A stretch of 64,000 nt of DNA, taken from Rhizobium sp. RU33A. Its GTDB lineage: Bacteria; Pseudomonadota; Alphaproteobacteria; Rhizobiales; Rhizobiaceae. The notes beneath the pieces were generated by a model. It did no database searches, had not been told where the DNA came from, and saw only the letters and a list, made by a program, of their open reading frames with translations. The stretch is taken from the NCBI RefSeq assembly GCF_900156055.1, contig NZ_FTMQ01000006.1, positions 1 through 64,000 of the forward strand, given 5' to 3'. Positions 1-9,485 of the stretch are shown here, one piece after another; the first letter of the stretch is position 1, and each line of letters starts with the position of its first letter. The position numbers and the translations under genes were made by a program.

Positions 1-48
1 ACGCTCCGCCACGGGCTTGTTACCGACGATGCCAACGATGCCGCACAT
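1..48 (-). CDS. glmS: Glutamine-fructose-6-phosphate aminotransferase, N-terminal 16 codons only
   Basis: The first 16 codons of a minus-strand gene that leaves the window. They read MCGIVGIVGNKPVAER, the hallmark start of GlmS, in which Cys2 becomes the glutaminase nucleophile after removal of Met1. GlmS makes glucosamine-6-phosphate from fructose-6-phosphate and glutamine for peptidoglycan and LPS. It lies 136 nt downstream of glmU on the same strand, the usual rhizobial order, so the two are probably cotranscribed. Only the N-terminus can be judged. Confidence 0.93.
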   Translation of the reverse strand, partial: MCGIVGIVGNKPVAER

Positions 49-184
49 GAAATTCTCCGTTTCGTATCAACCACGCGGCTTTTCCTAGCGGTTCCACCGC
101 AATAGGCAATCACGCGTCAGGTCAAATTGCATTTCGTCTCGTAATGCAACGCAGCATAACAAGTGGTGAAGTTTGAATTGGCCG

Positions 185-1546
185 TTACTTGCCTGCTTTT
201 TTGGCGGCCTTGATTGCCAGATTGCGCTCGCGGATCACAGCGGCGCGGCCCGGCTTGATCTCCTGGCGAGCACGGCCGAAGGCGAGCGCATCGGCGGGCA
301 CGTCCTCGGTGATGACGCTGCCGGACGCGATGAGCGCGCCATCGCCGATCTTCACCGGGGCGACGAGGGACGAATTCGAGCCGATGAAGGCCCCTGCCCC
401 GATATGCGTCTCGTGCTTGTTCACGCCGTCATAATTGCAGGTGATCGTACCAGCGCCGATATTGGTCTCCGCGCCGACGACGGCATCTCCGATATAAGTC
501 AGATGATTGACCTTGGCGCCGCGGCCGATCTCGGCCTTTTTCACTTCGCAGAAATTGCCGACCTTCGAGCCTTCTGCAAGATTGGCACCCGGACGCAGGC
601 GAGCAAATGGCCCGACGGTCGCGCCGGCTGACACATGGGCGCCTTCGAGATGCGAGAAGGCATGGATGACAGCGCCGCCCTCAACAGTGACTCCCGGACC
701 GAAGACGACATTCGGCTCAATCAACGCATCCTGTCCGATGACCGTGTCGTGGCTCAGGAAGACCGTCTCCGGTGCGATCATCGTCACGCCCGAGACCATC
801 AGCTCGTGCCGACGGCGCTCCTGCCAGAGGCGCTCGATGACGGCGAGCTCAGCGCGATTGTTGCAGCCGGTCAGTTCGCTTTCGGGCGCATCGACGGCGA
901 CAGCCTTGCCACCCAAGGACCGGGCAATCTCGACGAGATCGGTCAGATAATACTCACCCTTGGCATTCTGGTTGCCGATCCGGGAGAGGAGGTCGAGGGC
1001 CTTCTTGCCGTCGATCGCCATCAATCCACTGTTGCACCAGGTAACGGTCCGCTCGGCCTCGGTCGCATCCTTTTCCTCGCGGATGGCGACCAGCTCGCCA
1101 TTTTCGACCAGCAAGCGTCCGTAGCCGGTCGGATTGGCCGCATGAAAACCGATGACAGCGACATCGGCACCGCCGGCAAGCGCTTCGCGGGCAGCTTTCA
1201 GCGGCGCGGCAGTGATCAGCGGCACATCGCCATAGGCAACGAGGATCTCGTCATAACCGCGGGCGATTGCCTCCTTGGCCATCAGAACGGCGTGCCCTGT
1301 GCCGAGGCGTTCTGTCTGCAGGACGCCTTCGACCGCGAGCCCATCAATCGAGACTGCCTTTTCAACCTTGTCGGCATCGCGACCGAGAACCAGCGCGACA
1401 TCCGACACGCCGGACGCGGCAATCGATGCCATGACATGCGCGATCATCGGACGCCCACCCACCGGATGCAGCACCTTCGACATCGACGACTTCATGCGGG
1501 TGCTATCACCAGCAGCGAGAACGACGGCGAGACAGGTACGATTCAT
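185..1546 (-). CDS. glmU: Bifunctional GlmU: GlcN-1-P acetyltransferase / GlcNAc-1-P uridylyltransferase
   Basis: A 453-residue cytoplasmic enzyme that makes UDP-GlcNAc. The N-terminal half is a Rossmann-type nucleotidyltransferase with the signature [11 protein letters not shown] near residue 10; here DS replaces the more usual GxG form. From about residue 250 it becomes a left-handed beta-helix with repeated hexapeptides (for example [16 protein letters not shown]), the acetyltransferase part. The length is normal for the family. The frame is open 11 codons further upstream, but [13 protein letters not shown] at 1546 matches the family start. glmS follows in the same direction, so the pair supplies wall and lipid A precursors. 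Confidence 0.95.
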   Translation of the reverse strand: MNRTCLAVVLAAGDSTRMKSSMSKVLHPVGGRPMIAHVMASIAASGVSDVALVLGRDADKVEKAVSIDGLAVEGVLQTERLGTGHAVLMAKEAIARGYDEILVAYGDVPLITAAPLKAAREALAGGADVAVIGFHAANPTGYGRLLVENGELVAIREEKDATEAERTVTWCNSGLMAIDGKKALDLLSRIGNQNAKGEYYLTDLVEIARSLGGKAVAVDAPESELTGCNNRAELAVIERLWQERRRHELMVSGVTMIAPETVFLSHDTVIGQDALIEPNVVFGPGVTVEGGAVIHAFSHLEGAHVSAGATVGPFARLRPGANLAEGSKVGNFCEVKKAEIGRGAKVNHLTYIGDAVVGAETNIGAGTITCNYDGVNKHETHIGAGAFIGSNSSLVAPVKIGDGALIASGSVITEDVPADALAFGRARQEIKPGRAAVIRERNLAIKAAKKAGK

Positions 1547-1616
1547 GGATGGCTCCGAGCTGAGAATGGCGCTCCTCACTAATACCAGCGAGTGCTGCCC
1601 GCAAGTGTCCGGAGGA

Positions 1617-2369
1617 CTAGCCGCGCTTCATGGAACTGTCGACCGCCTTTAAGGCTGCCGCACGCCCCTGCTCGATCGCCCGTTCGGTGGCAGCCCGGGC
1701 AGCCTCAGGATCGCGCTGTTCGATCGCATCGACGATCGCCAGATGAAGCTCGGTGATCGCTTCGCCCCGGCCGGCAAGTTCCGGATCGAAGGCCATGGTG
1801 AAGGCGCCGTCGAGCGAAGCCTTGATGAAACCGACCATGCTTTCGAGAAACGGGTTGGCCCCGACGATGGTCAGAAGCACGTGGAATCGTAAGTCTGCCT
1901 CCACCTGGCCCTGCCAGTCGAGTTCGTTGGAACCCAGGAGCATGGCGTAGTGACGCAGTTCGGCACAGTCCTCGGGCGAAGCGCGCAACGCCGCAAAGGC
2001 AGCCGATGCCGGCTCCAGGACCAGACGTACATCATAGAGATGATCGATGAACTCGTGTGTGACACCGGTTCGGAAATGCCAACGCAGCACGTCTTCATCG
2101 ACAAGGTTCCAGTGACAGCGATCAGTCACCCGTGTCCCGACACGCGATTTGGCAACCACCAGACCCTTGGCGGTCAGCGTCTTCATCGCCTCGCGCAGGA
2201 CGGACCGTGACACATCGAACTGGGCCTCCAGTTCGGCATCCCCAGGCAAGGGCTCGCCGATGGCAAATCGCCCTCCGACAATCGCAAGGCCGAGTTGCTC
2301 GACCACTTTTGCATGGCTCGTCCGAAGATTGGAAACGACTTTCAGTTCCCGAACATCTTCCTTCCGCAT
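1617..2369 (-). CDS. FadR/GntR-family transcriptional regulator (FCD domain)
   Basis: A 250-residue DNA-binding regulator. A winged-helix GntR domain covers about residues 15-80 ([21 protein letters not shown] is the recognition region) and a helical FCD ligand domain about 100-230, with candidate metal-ligand histidines in RFHVLL and ELHLAI. The start at 2369 has GAGG four bases upstream. FCD regulators usually sense small organic acids or sugar acids; the ligand is unknown here. The BMP transporter operon lies just upstream on the same strand but ends at its own terminator, so it is only a plausible target. A consensus operator lies 32 bp upstream of the start codon. Confidence 0.88.
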   Translation of the reverse strand: MRKEDVRELKVVSNLRTSHAKVVEQLGLAIVGGRFAIGEPLPGDAELEAQFDVSRSVLREAMKTLTAKGLVVAKSRVGTRVTDRCHWNLVDEDVLRWHFRTGVTHEFIDHLYDVRLVLEPASAAFAALRASPEDCAELRHYAMLLGSNELDWQGQVEADLRFHVLLTIVGANPFLESMVGFIKASLDGAFTMAFDPELAGRGEAITELHLAIVDAIEQRDPEAARAATERAIEQGRAAALKAVDSSMKRG

Positions 2370-2400
2370 CCTGCCTCACACCCCGCCTGAGTTGCTGGAT

Positions 2401-2411
2401 TTGTTATACGA
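2401..2411. promoter_or_regulatory. FadR-subfamily operator, probable autoregulatory site
   Basis: The sequence ttgttatacga fits the published FadR-subfamily consensus TNGTNNNACNA at every defined position and sits inside a wider near-palindrome (TTGTTATACGAA). It lies 32-42 bp upstream of the start codon of the FCD regulator, in the only space available for that gene's promoter. The match is seen directly; binding is inferred. Confidence 0.55.
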
Positions 2412-2472
2412 AAGGCCTATGCGGGTGAAGGCATTATCTGAGTATTCCTGCAATTTTCGGAACTCTAAACAA

Positions 2473-2498
2473 GAGAGAGCGCCCTGAGGCGCTCTCTC
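2473..2498 (-). terminator. Rho-independent terminator of the BMP transporter operon
   Basis: A perfect 11-bp stem (GAGAGAGCGCC / GGCGCTCTCTC) with a CTGA loop, followed on the minus strand by TTGTTTAG. It lies about 20 nt past the stop codon of the substrate-binding protein, the last gene of the operon, and separates it from the downstream regulator. Confidence 0.85.
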
Positions 2499-2517
2499 CA
2501 TTTGCGTTCTTTGCAGT

Positions 2518-3591
2518 TTACTGCGGCAGCTTGTCGTCCACACCTTCGATGTAGAAGTTCATGCCGAGGATGGTGCCGTCATCAGCCGACTCACCTTCCG
2601 CCAACCAAGCCGAACCGTCCTGCTTCTTGAGCGGACCGGTGAAGGGCTTCAGTTCGCCGGACTTGATCTTGGCTTCGGTGTCCATGGCCATCGCCTTCAC
2701 GTCATCGGGCATGTTGGTGTAGGGCGCCATCGACAGGATACCGTCCTTGAGACCGTCGAAGGTCTGGGCGGAGGACCAGGTGCCGTCGAGAACGGCCTGG
2801 GTGCGCTTGATGTAGTAGGGCGCCCAGGTGTCGACGATGGCGCTGAGCTGGGCCGTCGGACCGGCGGCGATCATGTCGGAGGCTTGGCCGAATGCCTTCA
2901 GGCCACGCTCTTCGGCAACCTGCATCGGAGCCGTGGTGTCGGTGTGCTGGGTCAGAACGTCGACGCCCTGGTCGAACAGAGCCTTGGCGGCATCGGCTTC
3001 CTTGCCGGGGTCGAACCAGGTGTTGACCCAGATGACCTTCAGCTTGAATTCCGGGTTTACCGTGCGGGCGCCGTGCAGGAAGGCGTTGATGCCGGCGACC
3101 ACTTCCGGGATCGGGAAGGAGGCGATGTAGCCGGCAACGCCGGTCTTCGACATCTTGCCGGCAATCTGGCCGTTGATGAAGCGGCCTTCATAGAAGCGCG
3201 AATTGTAGGTCGCGACATTCGCCGCGGTCTTGTAGCCGGTCGCGTGTTCGAATTTCACGTCCGGAAACTTCTCGGCGACCTTCAGGGTTGCATCCATGAA
3301 GCCGAAGGAGGTCGTGTAGACCAGGGCGCAGCCGGAGCGGGCCATGCGCTCGATTGCGCGCTCGGCATCCGGACCTTCCGGCACGTTTTCGAGGTAAGGC
3401 GTTTCAATCTTGTCGCCGAAATGCGCCTGAAGCTCCTGGCGGCCGATGTCGTGCGCCTGGGTCCAACCACCATCGGTCTTCGAGCCGACGTGGACGAAGC
3501 AGATCTTCGTCTTGTCCTGAGCGGCGGCGGGTGCCGCGACGGCGACGATTGCGGCTGCCGATGCGGCAAGCGCGAGGAGGATGTTCTTCAT
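2518..3591 (-). CDS. BMP-family ABC transporter substrate-binding protein
   Basis: A 357-residue periplasmic protein with a clear Sec signal peptide (residues 1-25, cleavage near APAAAQ-DK, no lipobox cysteine). The mature start KTKICFVHVGSKTDGGWTQ and the segment YTTSFGFMDATLKVAEKFPDVKF-type region are typical of the basic membrane protein (BMP/Med) family, whose members bind nucleosides or related purine compounds. It is the last gene of a four-gene operon (ATPase, two permeases, binding protein), 40 nt after the second permease. The start has AGGGG six bases upstream. The exact substrate cannot be read from the sequence. Confidence 0.9.
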   Translation of the reverse strand: MKNILLALAASAAAIVAVAAPAAAQDKTKICFVHVGSKTDGGWTQAHDIGRQELQAHFGDKIETPYLENVPEGPDAERAIERMARSGCALVYTTSFGFMDATLKVAEKFPDVKFEHATGYKTAANVATYNSRFYEGRFINGQIAGKMSKTGVAGYIASFPIPEVVAGINAFLHGARTVNPEFKLKVIWVNTWFDPGKEADAAKALFDQGVDVLTQHTDTTAPMQVAEERGLKAFGQASDMIAAGPTAQLSAIVDTWAPYYIKRTQAVLDGTWSSAQTFDGLKDGILSMAPYTNMPDDVKAMAMDTEAKIKSGELKPFTGPLKKQDGSAWLAEGESADDGTILGMNFYIEGVDDKLPQ

Positions 3592-3631
3592 GATGTACCC
3601 CTGTCTGGTTAGGTTGAAGCTTTTGTTTTGA

Positions 3632-4546
3632 TTATCTATCCGGCACGAACGGCTTGCCGAGGCAAGCCGGCGTATTGATCAGTGTCGTGCGCCGATTATG
3701 GGAGATTATGATCAGCACGACAATGGTCGCTGCATAGGGCAGCGCGGAGAGAAATTGCGACGGCAGACCGATGCCGAGCGCCTGCGCATGTAGCTGCCCG
3801 ATGGTCACGGCGCCGAAGAGATAGCCGCCGGCGAGAACCCGCCAGGGACGCCAGGCGGCAAAGACGACGAGCGCCAGCGCAATCCAGCCGCGGCCGGCGG
3901 ACATGTTCTCCACCCATTGCGGCGTATAGACGAGCGACAGCTGCGCACCGGCAAGACCGGCACAAGCGCCGCCGAACATCACAGCCAGATAGCGCGTCCG
4001 GATGACGGGTAGCCCGAGCGTATGCGCCGAACCGTGGCTGTCGCCGATCGCGCGCAGCTTGAGACCCGAGCGGCTCTTGAACAGATACCAGTTCACGCCG
4101 GCGACCAGCAGAATGGAGAGGTAGAAGAACAGGTCCTGGGCGAAGAGGATGGGGCCGATAACAGGAATGTCCGACAGAAGCGGGATGACGATCGGCTGCA
4201 TTTTCACACCGGGCACACCGACCACGCTTTCGCCGATCATGCCGGAGACGCCAAGGCCGAGGATGGTGAGGGCCAGACCGGTCGCCACCTGGTTCGCGAC
4301 AAGGGTGAGCGTCAGGAAACCGAAGAGCAGCGAAAAGGCCGCACCGGTCGCGAGCCCTGCGAGAACGCCGACATAGGGCGAGCCGGTCATATTGGTGGCG
4401 ATGAAGGCGCAGACCGCACCGATGATCATCATGCCTTCGACGCCGAGGTTCAGCACGCCTGAACGCTCGGCCACGAGTTCGCCCATGGCGGCGATCACCA
4501 GCGGTGTCGAGGCGGTGATAACAGTGAGAAGGATGGCCTCGAACAT
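3632..4546 (-). CDS. ABC transporter permease, BMP/nucleoside type (second permease)
   Basis: A 304-residue inner-membrane permease of the BPD_transp_2 family with about eight or nine hydrophobic segments. The family hallmark GELVAERSGVLNLGVEGMM lies near residues 20-40 and GAGFT-like loops are replaced here by PQWVENMSAGRGWIALALV near residue 210. It starts 2 nt after the other permease, so translation is probably coupled. Together the two form the membrane channel driven by the tandem ATPase upstream. Length is normal for the NupQ/YufQ-like subunit. Confidence 0.9.
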   Translation of the reverse strand: MFEAILLTVITASTPLVIAAMGELVAERSGVLNLGVEGMMIIGAVCAFIATNMTGSPYVGVLAGLATGAAFSLLFGFLTLTLVANQVATGLALTILGLGVSGMIGESVVGVPGVKMQPIVIPLLSDIPVIGPILFAQDLFFYLSILLVAGVNWYLFKSRSGLKLRAIGDSHGSAHTLGLPVIRTRYLAVMFGGACAGLAGAQLSLVYTPQWVENMSAGRGWIALALVVFAAWRPWRVLAGGYLFGAVTIGQLHAQALGIGLPSQFLSALPYAATIVVLIIISHNRRTTLINTPACLGKPFVPDR

Positions 4547-4548
4547 GA

Positions 4549-5640
4549 TCAGGCACCCTTCGTCGCGGCATTGCGGGCACGGTCGAAGACGATCCGCACC
4601 TTGTAGAGAATGAGCGTGTCACAGGAGAGCACGAAGAACAGCAGAAGCCCCTGAAAGACGCGGGTAACCTTGTCGGAGACGCCGATCGACAGCTGCGCGC
4701 CCTCACCGCCGAGATAGGTCAGGGCCAGCACGAAGCCGGAGGCGATGATACCGAGCGGATTAAGACGCCCGAGGAAGGCAACGATGATGGCGGTAAAGCC
4801 GTAGCCCGGTGAAATGGTCGGCTGCAGGTGACCGATCGAGCCCGACACTTCCGAAATGCCGGCCAGCCCCGCCAGCGCGCCGGAGAACATCATCGAGAAC
4901 CAGACCATCTTGCGCGAGGAGAAACCGGCAAAGCGCCCTGCCCGTTCCGACTGCCCGAGCACCACGACCTGAAAGCCCTTCAGCGTGTAGCGCATCATGA
5001 ACCAGACGGCGACGGCTGCAACCAGCGCAAAGATGATGCCGAGATGGGCGCGGCCGGAGGACAGGATTTCCGGCAGCACGGCTTCCGAGACAAAGGAGCG
5101 CGACTGCGGAAAATTGTAGCCGGCCGGATCCTTCCAGATGCCGCGCGTCAGCCAATCCAGGAAAAGCTGGGCGATATAGACGAGCATCAGGCTGGTTAGG
5201 ATTTCATTGGTGTTGAACCGGGTCTTCAAGAGCGCCGGAATGGCACCATAGGCAGCCCCGCCGAGCGCACCCATGACGATCATCATCGGCAAGAGCAGCG
5301 GCGAGTTCCATTCATAGAAAGTGATCGGCAGGATCGAGCCGACGATTGCCCCGACGATGAACTGGCCTTCGGCACCGATATTCCAGTTGTTCGAGCTATA
5401 ACAGACCGACAGGCCGACACCGATCAGGATCAGCGGTGCGGCCTTCACCGCAAGCTCATGCAGCGACCAGACCTCGAGCAGCGGCTCGATGAAGAAGCTG
5501 AAGAGTGCCGAGACCGGGTCCTTGCCGAGCAGCGCAAACATGATGCCGCCGAAGAACACGGTGAGCGCCAGCGCCAGAAGAGGCGATACGATGGCAAACA
5601 GGCTGGACTGCCGGGAACGACGTTCGAGTTCAATGCGCAT
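4549..5640 (-). CDS. ABC transporter permease, BMP/nucleoside type (first permease)
   Basis: A 363-residue integral membrane protein of the BPD_transp_2 family. It has a cytoplasmic N-terminus (MRIELERRSRQS), then about ten hydrophobic segments, with the family motif YSSNNWNIGAEGQFIVGA near residue 80 and SPGYGFTAIIVAFLGRLNP near residue 275. It overlaps the end of the ATPase gene by 11 nt and is followed after 2 nt by the second permease. Such asymmetric permease pairs are standard in nucleoside importers of the Nup/Yuf type. Confidence 0.9.
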   Translation of the reverse strand: MRIELERRSRQSSLFAIVSPLLALALTVFFGGIMFALLGKDPVSALFSFFIEPLLEVWSLHELAVKAAPLILIGVGLSVCYSSNNWNIGAEGQFIVGAIVGSILPITFYEWNSPLLLPMMIVMGALGGAAYGAIPALLKTRFNTNEILTSLMLVYIAQLFLDWLTRGIWKDPAGYNFPQSRSFVSEAVLPEILSSGRAHLGIIFALVAAVAVWFMMRYTLKGFQVVVLGQSERAGRFAGFSSRKMVWFSMMFSGALAGLAGISEVSGSIGHLQPTISPGYGFTAIIVAFLGRLNPLGIIASGFVLALTYLGGEGAQLSIGVSDKVTRVFQGLLLFFVLSCDTLILYKVRIVFDRARNAATKGA

Positions 5641-7225
5641 GGGCCGCCTCCGGGGCAGTGGTCAGGCCATGGACGCCGCCCATCAGGATGCCGATGCGTT
5701 CGCGGGTCATGGTCGAGGCGGGATAGGCGTCGGACAGCGTGCCTTCGGAGATGGCCGCAATCGAGGTTGCGACCTCAAAGATCTCGTCGAGATCCTGACT
5801 GATGACGACGACAGCGGAGCCGGACTTGGCGAGATCGACCAGCGCCTGGCGGATACGGCTTGCAGCGCCTGCATCGACGCCCCAGGTCGGCTGGTTGACG
5901 ACCAGAACAGAAGGCTGGCGGTCGAGTTCGCGGCCGACGATGAATTTCTGCAGATTGCCGCCGGAGAGTGAACCGGCGGAGGGATCATCACCGCTCTTGC
6001 GCACATCCATCATCTCGGAGATGCGGCGCGATGCCTGCTGCACCAGCCCATGGCGTATGAGACCGATTTTGCCGCCTGCGAGATAGGCTGAACGGTCGGA
6101 CGCATTGCGCGAGAGAAACAGGTTTTCCGACAGGCTCATCGCCGGGATCGCCGCATGGCCGTGGCGCTCTTCCGGCACGAAGCCGGCGCCGAGCAGCCGG
6201 CGTTCGTTGATCCCGAGGCGACCGACGGACTTGCCGCGCAGGCGGATTGCATCGGGATTGGGCACAACATACTCGCCGGAAAGCGCATCGAAGAGCTCGC
6301 TCTGGCCGTTGCCGGCGACCCCGGCAATGGCGAGGATCTCACCCGCCTTCACGGTCATCGAAACACTCTTCAGCGGCATGGCAAAAGGTGTCCGCGGGCT
6401 CACCGAGAGGTCTGTGACCTGGAGTTGGACGACGCCATCCGTGGGCGGCTCGACCTTCTCGACACCGGCAACATCGGCACCCACCATCATGCGGGCAAGC
6501 GAAGCCGGCGTTTCCTGCCGCGGGTCGCAGGCGCCCGTGACCTTGCCGTGACGAAGCACGGTCGCGCGATCGCAGATGCGCTGCACTTCCTCGAGCCGGT
6601 GGCTGATATAGAGAACGGAGCGACCTTCCGCCTTCAGCTTGAACAGGGTCTCGAACAGCTTGTCGGCTTCCTGCGGCGTCAGCACCGAGGTCGGCTCGTC
6701 AAGGATGATGAGTTTGGGGTTCTGCAAGAGCGCGCGCACGATCTCGATGCGCTGGCGTTCACCGACCGAGAGATCGGCGACATGGGCATTGGGATCGAGC
6801 GGCAATCCATAGGCGACGGAAAGCTCGGCCGCCTTCTTGGACAGCTCGGAGATCGAGATCTTCTCGTCGAGCGACAGCGCGATGTTTTCGGCGACCGTCA
6901 GCGCCTCGAAAAGCGAAAAATGCTGGAAGACCATGCCGATGCCGAGACGCCGGGCTGCGGCAGGATTGGCGATCAGACGATCCAGGCCCTCCCATCCGAT
7001 CGTGCCGGCGGAAGGCGCGAGAATACCGAACAGCATCTTCACAAGAGTCGATTTGCCAGCACCGTTCTCGCCGAGAAGAGCATGGATCTCGCCATGGCCG
7101 ATGTCGAGGTCGATGTCGTCGCAGGCTTTAAAGCTGCCGAACAGCTTCGTCAGCCCCCGCACGGTCAGAAGCGGCTTTTCGCCCTCGGGCGGTTGATGCG
7201 GCACAGGTCCCCCTTGCACTCTCAT
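5630..7225 (-). CDS. Tandem ATP-binding protein of BMP/nucleoside ABC importer
   Basis: A 531-residue protein with two fused ABC domains, like sugar and nucleoside importers. The first domain has Walker A GENGAGKST (about residue 55), signature LSVGERQRIE and Walker B LIILDEPT. The second, from about residue 270, has the degenerate Walker A GVAGNGQSEL, signature LSGGNLQKF and VLVVNQPTWGVD. Only the first site is therefore likely to hydrolyse ATP efficiently, as in relatives. It is the first gene of the operon. No good Shine-Dalgarno is seen upstream of the chosen ATG, so the start is less sure than the frame. Confidence 0.92.
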   Translation of the reverse strand: MRVQGGPVPHQPPEGEKPLLTVRGLTKLFGSFKACDDIDLDIGHGEIHALLGENGAGKSTLVKMLFGILAPSAGTIGWEGLDRLIANPAAARRLGIGMVFQHFSLFEALTVAENIALSLDEKISISELSKKAAELSVAYGLPLDPNAHVADLSVGERQRIEIVRALLQNPKLIILDEPTSVLTPQEADKLFETLFKLKAEGRSVLYISHRLEEVQRICDRATVLRHGKVTGACDPRQETPASLARMMVGADVAGVEKVEPPTDGVVQLQVTDLSVSPRTPFAMPLKSVSMTVKAGEILAIAGVAGNGQSELFDALSGEYVVPNPDAIRLRGKSVGRLGINERRLLGAGFVPEERHGHAAIPAMSLSENLFLSRNASDRSAYLAGGKIGLIRHGLVQQASRRISEMMDVRKSGDDPSAGSLSGGNLQKFIVGRELDRQPSVLVVNQPTWGVDAGAASRIRQALVDLAKSGSAVVVISQDLDEIFEVATSIAAISEGTLSDAYPASTMTRERIGILMGGVHGLTTAPEAAHAH

Positions 7226-7341
7226 GCGCGTCGGCCGGGTCTTTCGCCCGGTCCACCGCTCAATTCATAACCTGTTTGCGGCAGCGCACAATATATAGGC
7301 AAAAGTTTTTTTTGGTTTTGCCCAGCCTCGTGCCAGAGCGG

Positions 7342-8091
7342 TCAGTCGCGGCGACCAAGGCCGGGGAATAGCTGCATCACGGCCCCGATCACATACAGGT
7401 AGATACCGCTCAGAATAGTTCCCCAGACCACCCACGTTGGCGCATTGAACGGCTGCCCGGGCGCATCGGAGCTTTGCAGCAGGGCGTAACCCGCAAACCC
7501 ACACCAGAGAAAGAACACCGTCAGGTTCAATGGGCGCAGTCTCTTGACCCGGACAGGATGCAGGAAGTGGATCGGCAGGAAAGTCAGGAAGACCGAGAGC
7601 AGCACCACAGTGAGCGCCGTGATCGCACTCGCATCGATGACGAACAGCGTGAAAATCACCATGTTCCAGACGACGGGGAAGCCGGAAAAGAAATACTCAT
7701 CGGTCTTCATACCCATGTCGGCGTAATAAATGGCGCTCGACACCACGATCAATCCAGCGGCGACGAAGGACCATGGCTCTCCGATCATGCCGCTCTGATA
7801 GAGCGCAAAGGCTGGCAGAAGCACATAGGTGACGTAGTCGATGATGTTGTCGAGCGTATCGCCCGACCAGTTCGGCAGGACTTCCTTGACGCGCACCTTG
7901 CGCGCAATCGGTCCGTCTATGCCATCGACGAGCAGCGCCAGGCCCAGCCACCAGAACATGTCGACAAAGCGGTGTTCTGCTGCTGCGACGACACCGAGAA
8001 AGGCAAGGAAGGATCCGGAAGCGGTGAGCATATGAACCGAAAAGGCACGGATTTCGGCATAGGGCACGCGCTTGTAATTGAAGATCTTCAT
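7342..8091 (-). CDS. pcs: Phosphatidylcholine synthase
   Basis: A 249-residue integral membrane CDP-alcohol phosphatidyltransferase that condenses CDP-diacylglycerol with choline to give phosphatidylcholine in one step, a pathway typical of rhizobia and relatives. The catalytic motif is DGPIARKVRVKEVLPNWSGD followed by TLDNIID near residue 70, in the DGxxAR...GxxxDxxxD arrangement. About seven hydrophobic segments are visible. The frame is open 19 codons further upstream, but MKIFNYKRVPYAEIRAFSVH at 8091 agrees with the family N-terminus. The gene stands alone, divergent from the UbiH-like gene. Confidence 0.93.
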   Translation of the reverse strand: MKIFNYKRVPYAEIRAFSVHMLTASGSFLAFLGVVAAAEHRFVDMFWWLGLALLVDGIDGPIARKVRVKEVLPNWSGDTLDNIIDYVTYVLLPAFALYQSGMIGEPWSFVAAGLIVVSSAIYYADMGMKTDEYFFSGFPVVWNMVIFTLFVIDASAITALTVVLLSVFLTFLPIHFLHPVRVKRLRPLNLTVFFLWCGFAGYALLQSSDAPGQPFNAPTWVVWGTILSGIYLYVIGAVMQLFPGLGRRD

Positions 8092-8279
8092 CCCTGCTCC
8101 AGTCGGCGGCACTTCGGAGGAAACGGTATCGGACGAAATCAAGCGCATTGCAACACAAGCGGCAGTCTATGCCCGGATTTCACCTCGGGCCCACTTCGTG
8201 GATGCGCCAATTCGGCCCATGGATTTTACCGTGCGGCGGCTCTAGATATCGTCACAAGATGCCAATCGGGACCTTCATC

Positions 8280-9485
8280 ATGAGCTACGAATTCGACATT
8301 GCCGTCATGGGCGCCGGGCCCGCTGGACAAATCGCAGCCCTCGCCATGGCCCGCGGCGGTCGCCGCGTCGTGCTGGTCGGCCCTGAACCCGACGGATCGG
8401 ACCGGCGCACCACGGCGTTGATGGACCCGTCGCTGGCGATGCTCGAGCGCCTCGGTCTCTGGCAGGAATTGAAGGAGACGGCCGCCGCCCTCACCGTCAT
8501 GCAGATCATCGACGGCACCCGCCGGCTTCTGCGGGCACCGACGGTCGCATTCCGGAGTGCGGAAATCGGGCTAGACGCCTTCGGTTACAACATTCCCAAT
8601 GCCGCACTTCTCGAAAAGCTGGCAAAGGCGGTGGCGGCCGAACCGCTGATCACCCGCCGAGCCTTTGCGGCCGAGACCATTGATATCGGCGCGGATGCGG
8701 TCACCATCGGCTTGGAGGGTGAAGACGCAATCACTGCGGGCTTTGCGATCGGCGCCGATGGCCGCCGCTCAAAAACCCGCGAAAGCGCCGGCGTCGGCGT
8801 CAAGACCTGGTCCTACCCGCAGACAGCAGTGGTGATGAATTTCATCCACAGCTTGCCACACCAGAACGTTTCGACGGAATTCCACACCGAATCGGGCCCC
8901 TTCACCCAGGTCCCCCTGCCTGGCCTGCGCTCCAGCCTCGTCTGGGTCGTCGCGCCGCAGGAAGCGGATCGGCTGATCGCGCTCTCACCGGATCAACTCT
9001 CGGCCGAAGTCGAAGCCCGCATGCAATCCATGCTGGGCAAGGTTCAGGTCGCAGACGGCGTCCAGGCCTGGCCGCTCTCGGGCATGACGGCGCGTCAGTA
9101 TGGCAAGGGCCGCTCCGCCTTCATCGGCGAGGCCGGTCATGCCTTCCCGCCGATCGGTGCGCAGGGCCTGAACCTCAGTCTGCGCGACATCGCAGCGCTG
9201 GAAGACATTCTGCTCGATGACAGTTCGGCACTGATTGCTGGAGATTCGGGCGACCGCTTCGACCGCAAGCGCCGCCTCGATATTGCCAGCCGCACGGCAA
9301 GCGTCGATCTTCTCAACCGATCGCTGCTGTCGGGCCTGCTGCCCGTTCAAATGATGCGGGCTGCCGGCCTCCAGGTACTGGCGAGCGTGGCACCACTGCG
9401 CAATCTCGTCATGCAGGAAGGTGTGGCGCCGGGGCGCGCACTGAAGAACCTGCCGTCACTGCTACGGGAAAAGGTCCGCCGGTAA
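8280..9485 (+). CDS. UbiH/UbiF-family FAD-dependent hydroxylase
   Basis: A 401-residue flavoprotein monooxygenase. The N-terminal dinucleotide motif is AVMGAGPAGQIAALAMARGG, and the second FAD motif is FIGEAGHAFPPIGAQGLNLS near residue 285, where E replaces the usual D of GDAAH. Relatives hydroxylate the ubiquinone ring, and a role in ubiquinone synthesis is the first guess, though other aromatic substrates are possible. The frame is open from 8148, but the ATG at 8280 directly precedes the Rossmann strand. The 3' end overlaps the convergent AEC transporter gene by 24 nt. Confidence 0.85.
   Translation: MSYEFDIAVMGAGPAGQIAALAMARGGRRVVLVGPEPDGSDRRTTALMDPSLAMLERLGLWQELKETAAALTVMQIIDGTRRLLRAPTVAFRSAEIGLDAFGYNIPNAALLEKLAKAVAAEPLITRRAFAAETIDIGADAVTIGLEGEDAITAGFAIGADGRRSKTRESAGVGVKTWSYPQTAVVMNFIHSLPHQNVSTEFHTESGPFTQVPLPGLRSSLVWVVAPQEADRLIALSPDQLSAEVEARMQSMLGKVQVADGVQAWPLSGMTARQYGKGRSAFIGEAGHAFPPIGAQGLNLSLRDIAALEDILLDDSSALIAGDSGDRFDRKRRLDIASRTASVDLLNRSLLSGLLPVQMMRAAGLQVLASVAPLRNLVMQEGVAPGRALKNLPSLLREKVRR

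Noticed and set aside
7298-7322. GGCAAAA/TTTTGCC inverted repeat after pcs
   Set aside because: A 7-bp stem interrupted by a T-run; it may end pcs transcription but is too weak to call.
8148-8279. Upstream extension of the UbiH-like protein (44 codons)
   Set aside because: The Rossmann motif begins right after the ATG at 8280, and the extension overlaps the divergent pcs upstream region.
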